From positions 1 to 64,000 of the forward strand of contig CAMASH010000008.1 of the NCBI GenBank assembly GCA_945860745.1: a stretch of DNA of 64,000 nt. Direction: 5' to 3'. The position numbers were made by a program, and so were the translations under genes. This DNA comes from Chthoniobacter flavus. GTDB taxonomy: Bacteria > Verrucomicrobiota > Verrucomicrobiia > Chthoniobacterales > Terrimicrobiaceae. This document shows positions 34,073 to 42,436 of the stretch, piece after piece. The stretch's first letter is position 1. Each line of letters opens with the position of its first letter. The notes under the pieces are model-generated. The model saw nothing but the letters and a program-made list of their open reading frames with translations. It was not told the DNA's origin and made no database searches.

Positions 34073-35173
34073 TCAATACAACTCGACCGGGGAGCGTTTG
34101 CCGTCTTCCGCGCTTCTTTGTGCGGCGGCATCGGCTCCGAGGGTGGCCACGCGGAGATCCCAGATTTCGGAGTCCACCGCGCGGAAGGCTTCTTCGGAAA
34201 AGACCGTCGGAGGGGCAAGGCGGGCTTTGAATGTTTCCATGCGGCTGAGGGCCGGCTCGATTGCGGCGGGCGGGAGGGCTTCGAGGACGCGGCGGGCCTG
34301 GGCCGCCTGTGCGACGCGGTGACAAATCATGAGCATGTCGTTGCCGGCGGCGATACCCATGCGCATGGTCTCATCGAAGCCGTAGTGGTTGAGAATGGCC
34401 CCCATGTCGAGATCGTCGGTCATGACGAGGCCGGAAAAATTCATGTCGTCGCGCAGCAGGCCGTTGATCATGGCGGGGGAGAGGGACGCGGGCGGGCCTC
34501 CCGGCTCCAATCCGGTAATGGTAATATGGCCGATCATCATGCTGTCCACTTTGTCGGCGAAGTGGCGGAAGACGGCGAGTTCGTGTTCCTCCATGGCTTC
34601 GCGCGAACGCTCGATGACGGGCAGTTCGTGATGGGGGTCGAGCCCGGCGGAGGAATAGCCGGGGAAATGCTTCCCGCAGCTCAGGATCCCCGCGCCGCGC
34701 AGGCCGGCGTTGAAGGCCCCCGCCTTTTCAATGACCTCGGCCACGGAGCGGCCATAGCACCGGCCTTTGAGCGAGTTGTCGGCCTCGTCGTCAAAGGAAA
34801 GATCGAGCACGGGACACAGATCAAGATTGAAGCCGAAAAGCCGGAGCAGGCGGCCGGTGATGTCGCCGTGCCGGTGGATGAGCGCGAGATCGTTGCGGTC
34901 CCGGAGCTGCCGGGCATTGGGCGGTTCGTTGCCGAGGCATTTGAGACGGGAGACGCGACCGCCCTCCTGATCGATGGTGATGACGGGCTCGACATCGCTG
35001 AGGTCGCGCAGATCGTCGATCAGTTTGCGCAGTTGGACGGGGGTTTTGATATTGCGACCGAAGAGAATGAACCCGCCGGGCTGGAGCTTTTTGAAGAAGG
35101 CGGCGTCCTCCGTGCTGAGTTCCGGGCCGGGAACGCCGGTGAGCAAGAGTTGACCCGCATCGTGGAATGACAT
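34073..35173 (-). CDS. nagZ: Beta-N-acetylhexosaminidase, glycoside hydrolase family 3 (NagZ-like)
   Basis: NagZ removes GlcNAc from GlcNAc-anhydroMurNAc-peptides in peptidoglycan recycling. The 366 residues cover the barrel of GH3: ITIDQEGGRVSRLK, SCGKHFPGYSSAGL with the lysine and histidine of the family, DPHHELPVIERSR and VMTDDLDMGAI with the nucleophile Asp. KHFPGY replaces the usual KHFPGHG. The ATG at 35173 gives a normal N-terminus. It is divergent from nadD, with 22 bp between starts. The fused amino-sugar kinase/MurQ at 59-61 kb could act further down the same pathway. Confidence 0.88.
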   Translation of the reverse strand: MSFHDAGQLLLTGVPGPELSTEDAAFFKKLQPGGFILFGRNIKTPVQLRKLIDDLRDLSDVEPVITIDQEGGRVSRLKCLGNEPPNARQLRDRNDLALIHRHGDITGRLLRLFGFNLDLCPVLDLSFDDEADNSLKGRCYGRSVAEVIEKAGAFNAGLRGAGILSCGKHFPGYSSAGLDPHHELPVIERSREAMEEHELAVFRHFADKVDSMMIGHITITGLEPGGPPASLSPAMINGLLRDDMNFSGLVMTDDLDMGAILNHYGFDETMRMGIAAGNDMLMICHRVAQAAQARRVLEALPPAAIEPALSRMETFKARLAPPTVFSEEAFRAVDSEIWDLRVATLGADAAAQRSAEDGKRSPVELY

Positions 35174-35195
35174 AAGTGCGTGAATACACAACCCC

Positions 35196-35771
35196 GTGTC
35201 GAAACCCAACGAAAAGATCGGCCTCTATGGAGGCAGCTTCGATCCCATTCATAATGGCCATCTGATCCTGGCCCGTGATGCCATGGAGCGGCTGGAGTTG
35301 GACCGGGTGGTTTTTCTTCCCGCCCGCATCTCGCCGCACAAGCTCGACCGTCCTCCCGCGCCGCCGGAGGCCCGCAGCCGGATGATCGCCGCCGCCATCG
35401 CGGAAGAACCGAACTTCCAGTTCGACGATTGCGAGATCCAGCGCGAGGGACCATCGTTTACCATCGACACGGTGCAACTTTATCGGAAGCGCTTTCCCGG
35501 AGCGCGGCTTCATTATTTTATTGGCGACGACAATCTGCCCGAACTCGATACGTGGAAGGACATCGCCCACCTGCGCGAGTTGGTCCAGTTTGTGGTGCTC
35601 TCGCGGGCGGGGGTGCCGTTTCTGAACGGGTTTCCCACCATCACCCGGCACATCGAGATTTCTTCGACCGAGATCCGCAATCGCATTGCCCGCGGGCTTT
35701 CCGTGCGGTATATGATGTCCAAACCTTCCTTTGATTTGATCAACCAGCTCAGACTTTACCGCAATGACTGA
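35196..35771 (+). CDS. nadD: Nicotinate-nucleotide adenylyltransferase
   Basis: The enzyme makes deamido-NAD from nicotinate mononucleotide. The 191 residues carry the nucleotidyltransferase signature YGGSFDPIHNGHL (about 11-23), the basic ISPHK loop, FIGDDNLPELDTW and the C-terminal ISSTEIR. The start is GTG at 35196. It overlaps the rsfS gene by 8 bp, the classical nadD-rsfS pairing. Confidence 0.94.
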   Translation: MSKPNEKIGLYGGSFDPIHNGHLILARDAMERLELDRVVFLPARISPHKLDRPPAPPEARSRMIAAAIAEEPNFQFDDCEIQREGPSFTIDTVQLYRKRFPGARLHYFIGDDNLPELDTWKDIAHLRELVQFVVLSRAGVPFLNGFPTITRHIEISSTEIRNRIARGLSVRYMMSKPSFDLINQLRLYRND

Positions 35772-36114
35772 CGGCGAAACGCTGGCCCGGGCCTGCGCAA
35801 GCGCCGCGGCCGACAAAAAAGCCGACGATCTTGTGGTGCTCGATATGCAGGGGGTATCCACCGTCACGGATTTCTTCGTAATCTGTTCGGCCTCGTCCGA
35901 GCCCCAACTCAAGGCCATCGCCAACTCCATCCGCGAGCAAGTTCAGAAGGAGGCCGGTCGCAAACCGCTTTCCGCCCAAGGTTCCCCGGTGAGCCAGTGG
36001 ATCGTGCTCGATTATGGCGAAGTGATCGTTCACCTTTTTCACTCCGAAAAGCGCGGCCACTACGGTTTGGAAAACCTCTGGAGCGACGCAAAGCGGCTCA
36101 AGTTCGAGGGATAA
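35764..36114 (+). CDS. rsfS: Ribosomal silencing factor RsfS
   Basis: RsfS binds ribosomal protein uL14 and blocks subunit joining in stationary phase. The 116 residues contain the family signature: ADDLVVLDMQGVSTVTDFFV, CSASSEPQLKAIANSI, and WIVLDYGEVIVHLFH near the end. It follows nadD with an 8-bp overlap. Co-expression with NAD biosynthesis is a common arrangement. Confidence 0.94.
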   Translation: MTDGETLARACASAAADKKADDLVVLDMQGVSTVTDFFVICSASSEPQLKAIANSIREQVQKEAGRKPLSAQGSPVSQWIVLDYGEVIVHLFHSEKRGHYGLENLWSDAKRLKFEG

Positions 36115-36153
36115 TTTGCGCAGCAGGAAAAGGCGGATTATCTTTTTCCCACG

Positions 36154-36339
36154 ATGAATCTGATTGAGGACATCGAGATCAATTGCCCGCAATGCGGAGA
36201 ATCTTTCGCCATCGAAGTCGATACCGGGTCGGGTTCGTACTCCACGGTTGAGGATTGCGCCGTGTGTTGCCGCCCCATGGCGATTTTCATCCGTTGCCGT
36301 CCGGGCGAAGTGGAATCAATTGATGTTCAACCGGGCTGA
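36154..36339 (+). CDS. CPXCG-motif cysteine-rich protein
   Basis: The 61-residue protein has CPQCG near the N-terminus (C11 and C14) and EDCAVCCRPM further on, forming a zinc-ribbon-like knot. It matches the short CPXCG family of unknown function, found widely in bacteria as a stand-alone gene. A promoter can be drawn with TTGCGC (36116-36121), 17 bp, TATCTT (36139-36144), 9 nt before the ATG. Confidence 0.82.
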   Translation: MNLIEDIEINCPQCGESFAIEVDTGSGSYSTVEDCAVCCRPMAIFIRCRPGEVESIDVQPG

Positions 36340-36393
36340 TTTTCGTGCAGCCGCTTGCGTTTGAGGTAATGGCGGCTTACGCTAACAGGATCT

Positions 36394-37221
36394 ATGTTCG
36401 CGCAACGTGACGCGATCGTGCGGCTGCTTCGGGACGGCGATCCCGAGACGGTGCGCATGGTGAAGGAACAACTGGCCCTGGGGGGTGAGGATTACATCCC
36501 GGATCTGCGCGATCTGGTGGACTTGGACGACGAGCAAGTCTCGCGTCATGCCCGCGACGTGATGGCCGAAATCGCCAGCCATGGGGCGGATGAAGAGTTT
36601 CTTCTCATGTGCCATTTTTTCAATCATGAGAGCGAGTTTGAGAAGGCCTACTGGATGCTTTCGCAAGCCCTTTGTCCGGGAGTGGACATCGAGCCCCTCG
36701 AGCACAAGGTGAATCAATGGGGCCGTCAGTTTCTGGTGACCCTTTCCGGCATCGTCAGCAATCGGCAAAGGGTTCAGGCCCTGGCGGAGTTCATGGCGGG
36801 GGAGTTGTGTTTCCGCGGCAACACGGATGATTACTATTGCGAGCGGAATTCGCTTTTGCCCAGCGTGATCGAAACGCGCACGGGTATTCCCATCACGCTG
36901 ACGCTTCTTTACATCATGGTGGGCCGGCGGGCGGGCATCCGGATTGACGGCATCAATCTTCCCGGGCATTTCATTGCGCGCCATGGGGAGGTGCTCTTCG
37001 ATCCTTTTCACAAAGGGCGGATCCTGACCAAGACCGACTGCGAGGAAATCCTGACGCGGCAGAATCTCAAATTGCGCGCTTCCCACCTGGAGGCCGCGAC
37101 TCCGCGCCAGATCCTTTTGCGCGTTCTGGCCAACCTTCTCTACGTTTATGATCTTCGGGGAGAAGAGGAAAAGCACGCGCGGGTTCATGCCTGGGTCAGG
37201 GCCCTGTCGCGCGCCAAGTGA
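36394..37221 (+). CDS. SirB1/transglutaminase-like family protein
   Basis: The 275 residues resemble the SirB1 group (transglutaminase-like fold with tetratricopeptide-like helices). Recognisable is the stretch around RNSLLPSVIETRTGIPITLT, which resembles the N-x-x-L-x-x-V-L-x-x-R-x-G-I-P signature, plus NLPGHFIARH and LFDPFHKGRIL. An N-terminal helical region of about 100 residues precedes it. The biochemical role is unknown. The gene is followed after 102 bp by cinA. Confidence 0.85.
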   Translation: MFAQRDAIVRLLRDGDPETVRMVKEQLALGGEDYIPDLRDLVDLDDEQVSRHARDVMAEIASHGADEEFLLMCHFFNHESEFEKAYWMLSQALCPGVDIEPLEHKVNQWGRQFLVTLSGIVSNRQRVQALAEFMAGELCFRGNTDDYYCERNSLLPSVIETRTGIPITLTLLYIMVGRRAGIRIDGINLPGHFIARHGEVLFDPFHKGRILTKTDCEEILTRQNLKLRASHLEAATPRQILLRVLANLLYVYDLRGEEEKHARVHAWVRALSRAK

Positions 37222-37323
37222 GCTGACGGGCAACGCTCCCTCGTGGCCCGTTTATTCTCCGGAAACGACAAAGCGGTTCCCTCCCTGAAGAAAGTGTGTG
37301 AGTCCCGGCGCTCCCAAGCGTAA

Positions 37324-38565
37324 ATGGAAGGCGTGACCATCGAAGTTCTCAATACCGGCACCGAGTTGCTGCTCGGCAATGTCGTCAACACCCATCTGGC
37401 CTACCTCGGCCAGGCCTTGTTTCCGCTGGGTTTGCGCATCGGGCGCCAGACCACAATCCCCGACGGGGCCTCCATCCGCACCGCCTTGCTGGAAGCTTTT
37501 CCGCGTTGTGACATTCTGATCGTCACGGGCGGACTGGGTCCCACGACGGATGACATCACGCGGGAGATCACGGCAGAATTACTCGGCCTGCGCCTGGAGG
37601 AAAACGCCGAAGTCGTCGCGATGATTCAGCAGCGGCTGGCCCGGCGAAATATCCCTTTTCGTGAACGGATGCAGCGGCAGGCCATGGTGCCCGAGGGTGC
37701 GACCGTTCTGCCCAATGCCAACGGAACAGCCCCGGGGCTCTACCTTCGCCCCCTGGAGACGCCGTCCTCGTCGACTCCCCACCTCTTTCTGTTGCCGGGA
37801 CCACCGCGCGAACTGAAGCCGATGTTCGAGGACCATGCCCTGCCCCTCCTGCGGGAGATTTGCGGCGGCCTGCCGGATTGCGAGTGCCGGACGTATCACG
37901 TGGTCGGCCTGGGCGAGAGCACGGTGGAGGAGATCATCGGGCTGAAGCTTTCCGAACGGGGCGACATCGAAGTCGGGTACTGCGCCCGGCCCAACGAGGT
38001 GGATTTGCGCCTGATCGCGTCCCGCGATGTGCTGGAGGAAGTCGAACTGCTGGTCTTTGCCGCGGTGGGCGAAAATCTAGTCTCCAAACGCGGCGAGGTG
38101 ATTGAGGAGGTCGTGGTCCGGCGGCTGCGCGAATTGCAAAAGACCCTCGCGGTGGCGGAATCCTGCACGGGCGGGCTTCTTGGTCATCGCCTCACGAATA
38201 TTGCGGGTGCCTCGGAGATTTTTCCGCAAGGGTTCATCACGTATGCGAACGAGGCCAAGGTGCGCGCGATTGGCGTGCCCCGGGAACTCATTGATGCTCA
38301 CGGGGCAGTCAGCGAACCGGTGGCCCGGGCCATGGCCCATGGCGCGATGGAGACAGCCGGGACCGATTTCGGCGTCGGCATCACCGGCATGGCCGGGCCG
38401 TCGGGTGGCACCGCGGACAAGCCGGTCGGAATGGTTTTTATTGCTCTCGCTCAACGGGGCGGCGTGAGCCGCTGCCAGAAGGAAAACTTCGCGACGGACC
38501 GGGAGACGTTCAAGCAGTTGGCCACCCAGACGGCGCTGGACATGCTGCGGCGCGCGATTTTTTGA
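37324..38565 (+). CDS. cinA: CinA family nicotinamide-nucleotide amidase (competence/damage-inducible)
   Basis: The 413-residue protein has an N-terminal molybdopterin-binding-like domain (about 1-170, with TGTELLLGNVVNTH, TGGLGPTTDD and FLLPGPPRELKPMF). A central linker domain follows, then a C-terminal PncC deamidase domain (about 250-413, with AESCTGGLLGHRLTNI, FPQGFITYANEAK and GITGMAGPSGGT). The C-terminal domain deamidates NMN; the N-terminal domain hydrolyses ADP-ribose in some homologues. recA, a frequent neighbour, is not nearby. Confidence 0.94.
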   Translation: MEGVTIEVLNTGTELLLGNVVNTHLAYLGQALFPLGLRIGRQTTIPDGASIRTALLEAFPRCDILIVTGGLGPTTDDITREITAELLGLRLEENAEVVAMIQQRLARRNIPFRERMQRQAMVPEGATVLPNANGTAPGLYLRPLETPSSSTPHLFLLPGPPRELKPMFEDHALPLLREICGGLPDCECRTYHVVGLGESTVEEIIGLKLSERGDIEVGYCARPNEVDLRLIASRDVLEEVELLVFAAVGENLVSKRGEVIEEVVVRRLRELQKTLAVAESCTGGLLGHRLTNIAGASEIFPQGFITYANEAKVRAIGVPRELIDAHGAVSEPVARAMAHGAMETAGTDFGVGITGMAGPSGGTADKPVGMVFIALAQRGGVSRCQKENFATDRETFKQLATQTALDMLRRAIF

Positions 38566-38580
38566 ACATTCCGCCGAGGC

Positions 38581-39603
38581 TTAGCCCCGGGCGTCCGCCA
38601 CGAGTTGATCGATGTCGGACCCGGTCGTCTGCCACGAGCACAGGAAGCGGGCCGCCCCGCCGATGAATTGGTAGTACCGCCATCCGGCGTTCTTCAGCCG
38701 TGCGTCCACCTCCGGGGAGAGATCGGCAAAAACCGCGTTGGCCTCCACCGGCCGGACAAGGTTCACTCCAGGAACCGGTCCGAGTTTTTCCGCCAGGAGG
38801 CGGGCGTGGCGGTTGGCGTTTTCCGCATGGCGGAGCCAGATGCCATCCTGCAGACAAGCCGCCCAGGGAGCTGAGGAAAAACGCATTTTTGAGGCAAGCT
38901 GACCGGCCTGCTTGCAGCGGTAGGAGAATTCCGCGGCCAGCTCCGGATTGAAAAAAATCACCGCTTCGCTCAGGCTGATGCCTGATTTGATTCCGCCGAA
39001 ACACAACACATTGACTCCGGCACGCCAGGTCAGATCGGCGGGCGTGACGCCCATGGCGGCCACGGCGTTCGGGAAACGGGCTCCATCCATGTGAACGCGC
39101 AGTCCGTGCGACGCGGCCAGATGGGCCACAGCGCGGATTTCTTCCGTCGTATAGAGGCCGCCGAGTTCGGTGGGCTGGGTGAGGCTGACCACGCGGGGTT
39201 TCGGATAGTGAATGTCCGTTCGCCTCAGGATCATGCGCTCGAGGCTCGCACAATCGAGTTTGCCGTCCGGACCGGAAGTCAGGAGGATTTTCGTGCCGTT
39301 GGAAAAGAATTCCGGGGCGCCGCATTCATCCGTTTCAATGTGGGAGGTCTCGTGGCACACGACGCTATGGTAGCTGTGGCAGAGGGAGGCCAGGGCCAGC
39401 GCGTTGGCCGCTGTGCCGTTGAAAACAAAATACACGTCGCAATCCGTTTCGAAAACTTCTCGGATCAAGTCGGCGGCGCGGGCGGTTCCTTCGTCATCGC
39501 CATAGGAGGCGCAGTATCCGGAATTGGCTTCTGCCAGGGCGTTGAGCGCCTCAGGACAGAGGCCCGAGGTGTTGTCGCTGGCGAAATTGAAACGGGTGCT
39601 CAC
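38581..39603 (-). CDS. Threonine aldolase (beta-eliminating lyase family)
   Basis: This 340-residue PLP enzyme cleaves L-threonine or allo-threonine to glycine and acetaldehyde. DNTSGLCPEAL starts the fold, YGDDEGTARAAD lies near residue 34, HMDGARFPNAVA binds the cofactor and substrate, and the PLP lysine is in FGGIKSG. The last is the Pseudomonas-type variant of the usual motif. It is convergent with cinA by 15 bp. Specificity (L or D, low or high) cannot be determined from sequence. Confidence 0.9.
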   Translation of the reverse strand: MSTRFNFASDNTSGLCPEALNALAEANSGYCASYGDDEGTARAADLIREVFETDCDVYFVFNGTAANALALASLCHSYHSVVCHETSHIETDECGAPEFFSNGTKILLTSGPDGKLDCASLERMILRRTDIHYPKPRVVSLTQPTELGGLYTTEEIRAVAHLAASHGLRVHMDGARFPNAVAAMGVTPADLTWRAGVNVLCFGGIKSGISLSEAVIFFNPELAAEFSYRCKQAGQLASKMRFSSAPWAACLQDGIWLRHAENANRHARLLAEKLGPVPGVNLVRPVEANAVFADLSPEVDARLKNAGWRYYQFIGGAARFLCSWQTTGSDIDQLVADARG

Positions 39604-39671
39604 TGCGCCGGATGCTGGCGGCTGGGCCGGAAAGCGTCAAGATTACGGGGCGGCCGATGCGCCCCGTGCAC

Positions 39672-40091
39672 TCAGGAAAGGCAGGTTTCTGCCGCGCGAA
39701 AACCGGTCAGTTCGTCGTTTTCGTCGCGAAGGGGTTCCACGGCGATCCGCACGTGGTAGGGCGATCCGGCCTTGTGATAATTGATCATCTCCACCGTGCA
39801 AGGCGTCCCTTTTTTCACCGCCTGCCTCAGCAGGTTCGTGACCTCGGGGTCCGATTCCTTCCCTTGCAGGAAGCTGCCGGGTTTGCGCCCGCGGATTTCT
39901 GCAAAACTGTAGCCACAAAGACCGGTGAAGGCGGGATTGATCCAGACAATCGCTCCCTTCCGGTCGGTCTCGACCCGGGCCGGTTCTGCGTTGATCCGGT
40001 CAAGGATGCGGGCATGGAGCGTTGCAGGAACGGAAACTCCGCTGAGATCGTCAACCAGCCGGCGCAGGCCGATGTTTTTAGAGGGGGTCAT
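39672..40091 (-). CDS. Stand-alone PAS-domain protein
   Basis: The 139 residues hold one PAS domain (about 35-137): IVWINPAFTGLCGYSFAEI, then RGRKPGSFLQGKESDPEV, EMINYHKAGSPYHV and AVEPLRDENDELTGF. It looks like a LOV-type PAS, but the photoactive cysteine of the NCRFLQ motif is not present, so flavin-adduct light sensing is unlikely. No output domain follows. It may bind a partner protein. It lies 43 bp downstream of rlmH. Confidence 0.82.
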   Translation of the reverse strand: MTPSKNIGLRRLVDDLSGVSVPATLHARILDRINAEPARVETDRKGAIVWINPAFTGLCGYSFAEIRGRKPGSFLQGKESDPEVTNLLRQAVKKGTPCTVEMINYHKAGSPYHVRIAVEPLRDENDELTGFRAAETCLS

Positions 40092-40134
40092 TTGTGCAAG
40101 GAACGGTGCAGATTTGCCACGGGATGCAAAATAA

Positions 40135-40575
40135 TCAATCCCGATGATAGGGCGCGCCGGTCAGGATGGTATGGGCGCGATAAATCTGCTCGAGGGCCAC
40201 GACCAGGGCCATTTCGTGCTGGAGGGTAAGGGGACTGAGCGACCAGAGCAGGTCGGCCGCCTGCCGGACGGAGTCAGAGAGGCCATCCGCCCCGCCGGTG
40301 AGAATGGCGCAGGTCTTGCGCGGATTGCGTTCGATTTTCTTCACCACGTCCGCGAACTGGCGGCTGGTGAAGAGTTGGCCGCGTTCGTCCAGGACCACGC
40401 GAAAGCACTCTTTGCTTTTGTGCAGGAGCAGTTCGCCTTCGCGCAGAGGATGGGAGGCCTTCACCTGTTCCACCTCCACGGTGGAGAAGCAGCGCATGCG
40501 GGCCAGATATTCGGCGATGCCCTCGCGCGCGTGGGCGAGTTTCGGTTTGCCTACGGCCACGATGCGCCAGCGCAA
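40135..40575 (-). CDS. rlmH: 23S rRNA (pseudouridine1915-N3)-methyltransferase RlmH
   Basis: RlmH methylates pseudouridine 1915 of 23S rRNA after subunit joining. The 146-residue protein is the SPOUT type: AVGKPKLAHAREGIAEYL near the start, then CAILTGGADGLSDSV and the C-terminal HEMALVVALEQIYRAHTILT. It is downstream of lipA by 6 bp and probably co-transcribed. Confidence 0.94.
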   Translation of the reverse strand: MRWRIVAVGKPKLAHAREGIAEYLARMRCFSTVEVEQVKASHPLREGELLLHKSKECFRVVLDERGQLFTSRQFADVVKKIERNPRKTCAILTGGADGLSDSVRQAADLLWSLSPLTLQHEMALVVALEQIYRAHTILTGAPYHRD

Positions 40576-40581
40576 GAGGGA

Positions 40582-41484
40582 TCAGGCGTGGGGCACCGGA
40601 TGGAAATCCGCCGCGTGGTAGGAACTGCGCACGAGCGGACCGCTGGCGACGAACTCGAACCCCTTGCGTCGCGCGATATCGCCGTAGAGCGTGAAAGTTT
40701 CCGGATTAATGTATTCCACCACCGGCAGGTGCTGCGGGGTCGGGCGCAGATACTGGCCCAACGTGAGCACCTGGACATTGGCCTCGCGCAGATCATCCAT
40801 GGCCTGGAAGATTTCGTTTTCCGCTTCGCCCAGGCCGAGCATGAGGCCGCTCTTGGTCACGGACTCGGGACGAAGTTCCTTAGCGCGCTTGAGAAACTCC
40901 AGCGAGAGCCTGTATTTGGCCCGGGAGCGCACCGCCGGAGTGAGGCGTTCGACGGTTTCGAGGTTGTGATTGAAAATATGCGGGCGCGCATCGAGCACCA
41001 TTTGCAGGGCGAACTCCTTGCCGTTGAAGTCCGGCGTGAGCACTTCGATGATGATCTTCGCATCCATGGCGCGGATGGCTTCGATGGTCCGGGCGAAATG
41101 ATCGGCCCCGCCATCAGCCAGGTCGTCGCGGGCCACCGCGGTGATGACGACGTGCTTGAGTTTTAAGCGGCGCACGGCTTCCGCCACGCGTTCGGGTTCG
41201 TCGGCTTCGAGCGCCAAGGGCTTGGCGGTGGAAACTGCGCAGAATCCGCAGGCGCGGGTGCAGCGCTCGCCGGCGATCATGAAAGTGGCCGTGCCCTGGC
41301 TCCAGCATTCCCAGCGGTTCGGGCACTGGGCGCTTTCACAGACCGTGTGAAGTTTCAGATCGGAAACGAGAGCCTTGGTGGAAAAGAAGACCGGATTCGA
41401 AGGCAGCCGCACCTTGATCCAGGCGGGCTTTTTCGCCTGATGAAGTTCAGGATCAATCTTGGGTGCTGGCATGGCGGCAAGCAT
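40582..41484 (-). CDS. lipA: Lipoyl synthase
   Basis: The radical SAM enzyme inserts sulfur atoms into octanoyl-protein to make lipoate. It binds two clusters: the auxiliary CESAQCPNRWECW motif and the radical SAM CTRACGFCAV (CX3CX2C). The end GPLVRSSYHAADF carries the conserved serine that ligates the auxiliary cluster. The ATG at 41484 has AAGAAG 9 nt upstream and gives 300 residues; another ATG lies at 41472. The open frame extends further upstream but runs antisense-like over the AraC gene end. Neighbour rlmH follows by 6 bp. Confidence 0.94.
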   Translation of the reverse strand: MLAAMPAPKIDPELHQAKKPAWIKVRLPSNPVFFSTKALVSDLKLHTVCESAQCPNRWECWSQGTATFMIAGERCTRACGFCAVSTAKPLALEADEPERVAEAVRRLKLKHVVITAVARDDLADGGADHFARTIEAIRAMDAKIIIEVLTPDFNGKEFALQMVLDARPHIFNHNLETVERLTPAVRSRAKYRLSLEFLKRAKELRPESVTKSGLMLGLGEAENEIFQAMDDLREANVQVLTLGQYLRPTPQHLPVVEYINPETFTLYGDIARRKGFEFVASGPLVRSSYHAADFHPVPHA

Positions 41485-41524
41485 CACGGCTTGCTTCTTT
41501 GGTGTCAAATCTTGAGAGGGTGTT

Positions 41525-42364
41525 TTAGCCGGTTGGTGAAAGGCCAGCCCGGAAATCTGCGGGCGTTCCGGCGGGTCCGTGTTTGCGGAAGGCGTGATAG
41601 AAGGCGCTGAGCGAATTAAATCCGGCTTCTTGCGCAAGATCCGCCACCGTCCGATCCGTGGTGAGCAGAAGTCGCTGCGCATGGGCCAGGCGCAGGCGCA
41701 CGACGTAATCCCAAAGTTTCATCCCGCAGGTGCGGCGAAAAAGAACCAACAGGTATTTGGGATGCAGGCGGACCGCTTCCGCCATGTCGTTCACGGTGAT
41801 TTCCTCCCGGTAATGTTCCGCGAGGTAGCGGAGAATTTTTTCCATGTGGCTGCTTCCTGCGGAGAGGCGGGGCCGTCTGACGCCGGTTTCGCCCAGGGCG
41901 AGGGACAACCGGGAAAGCCGGTTTTCAATCTCGCCCACGATAATGTCGCGCAAGGTTTCGCCGGAGTTGGAGAAATCCTGCTCCCATTGATCGAAGGCCG
42001 CCTTATCGGAGTCGCTTGCGGCCTCAATAAGCAGCCCGCCGCGAAGCAGATGCGCGGCCAGGGTTCGCGTATGCTTCCAGCGCAGGAGCCAGATGAGCGG
42101 GAGTGTCAGCCACACACCCTCGACCTCGGCGGTTTTCTTCAAGGTCTGGTGAGGCATGCCCGCCCAGAAAATCACCATTTCGCCTGGCGTGATATCCACG
42201 AAGCGTCCGGCCAGAAAGTACCGGATTTTTCCCCGGCAGAGAAAGTTGATTTCCACATCGGGATGCGTGTGAGGATTTGCCATCACCTGGGGACTGGAAC
42301 GCCAGATGAAAAAATCAAGGCCCGGACTGTGTGTCACCGTCTCCTGGGGAAACCGCCGCATCAT
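41525..42364 (-). CDS. AraC family regulator with cupin sensor
   Basis: The 279-residue protein has an N-terminal cupin sensor domain (PHTHPDVEINFL, RGKIRYFLAGRFVDITPGEM) and a C-terminal AraC domain with two helix-turn-helix motifs (about 180-270: NDMAEAVRLHPKYLLVLFRR and VADLAQEAGFNSLSAFYHAF). Such regulators respond to sugars or other metabolites. It is divergent from the PhyH gene with 72 bp between, so it probably controls that gene. Of two adjacent ATGs (42364 and 42361) I used the first. Confidence 0.9.
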   Translation of the reverse strand: MMRRFPQETVTHSPGLDFFIWRSSPQVMANPHTHPDVEINFLCRGKIRYFLAGRFVDITPGEMVIFWAGMPHQTLKKTAEVEGVWLTLPLIWLLRWKHTRTLAAHLLRGGLLIEAASDSDKAAFDQWEQDFSNSGETLRDIIVGEIENRLSRLSLALGETGVRRPRLSAGSSHMEKILRYLAEHYREEITVNDMAEAVRLHPKYLLVLFRRTCGMKLWDYVVRLRLAHAQRLLLTTDRTVADLAQEAGFNSLSAFYHAFRKHGPAGTPADFRAGLSPTG

Positions 42365-42379
42365 GTTACTATCTGATAC

Positions 42380-42403
42380 ATCATCGCGTTCTACGGCGAT
42401 GAT
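42380..42403. promoter_or_regulatory. Candidate AraC-type operator between AraC and PhyH genes
   Basis: ATCATCGC (42380-42387) and GCGATGAT (42396-42403) are perfect 8-bp inverted arms with an 8-bp spacer, centred between the two divergent starts. AraC proteins usually bind direct or inverted half-sites like this; the pairing with this regulator is inferred. Confidence 0.5.
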
Positions 42404-42436
42404 TATTCCACATGGTTGTGGCAAGGTGACAGCACT

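Noticed and set aside
39672-40091. LOV photoreceptor
   Set aside because: The overall pattern is LOV-like, but the cysteine of the NCRFLQ motif is absent (RKPGSFLQG), so it is called a plain PAS domain.
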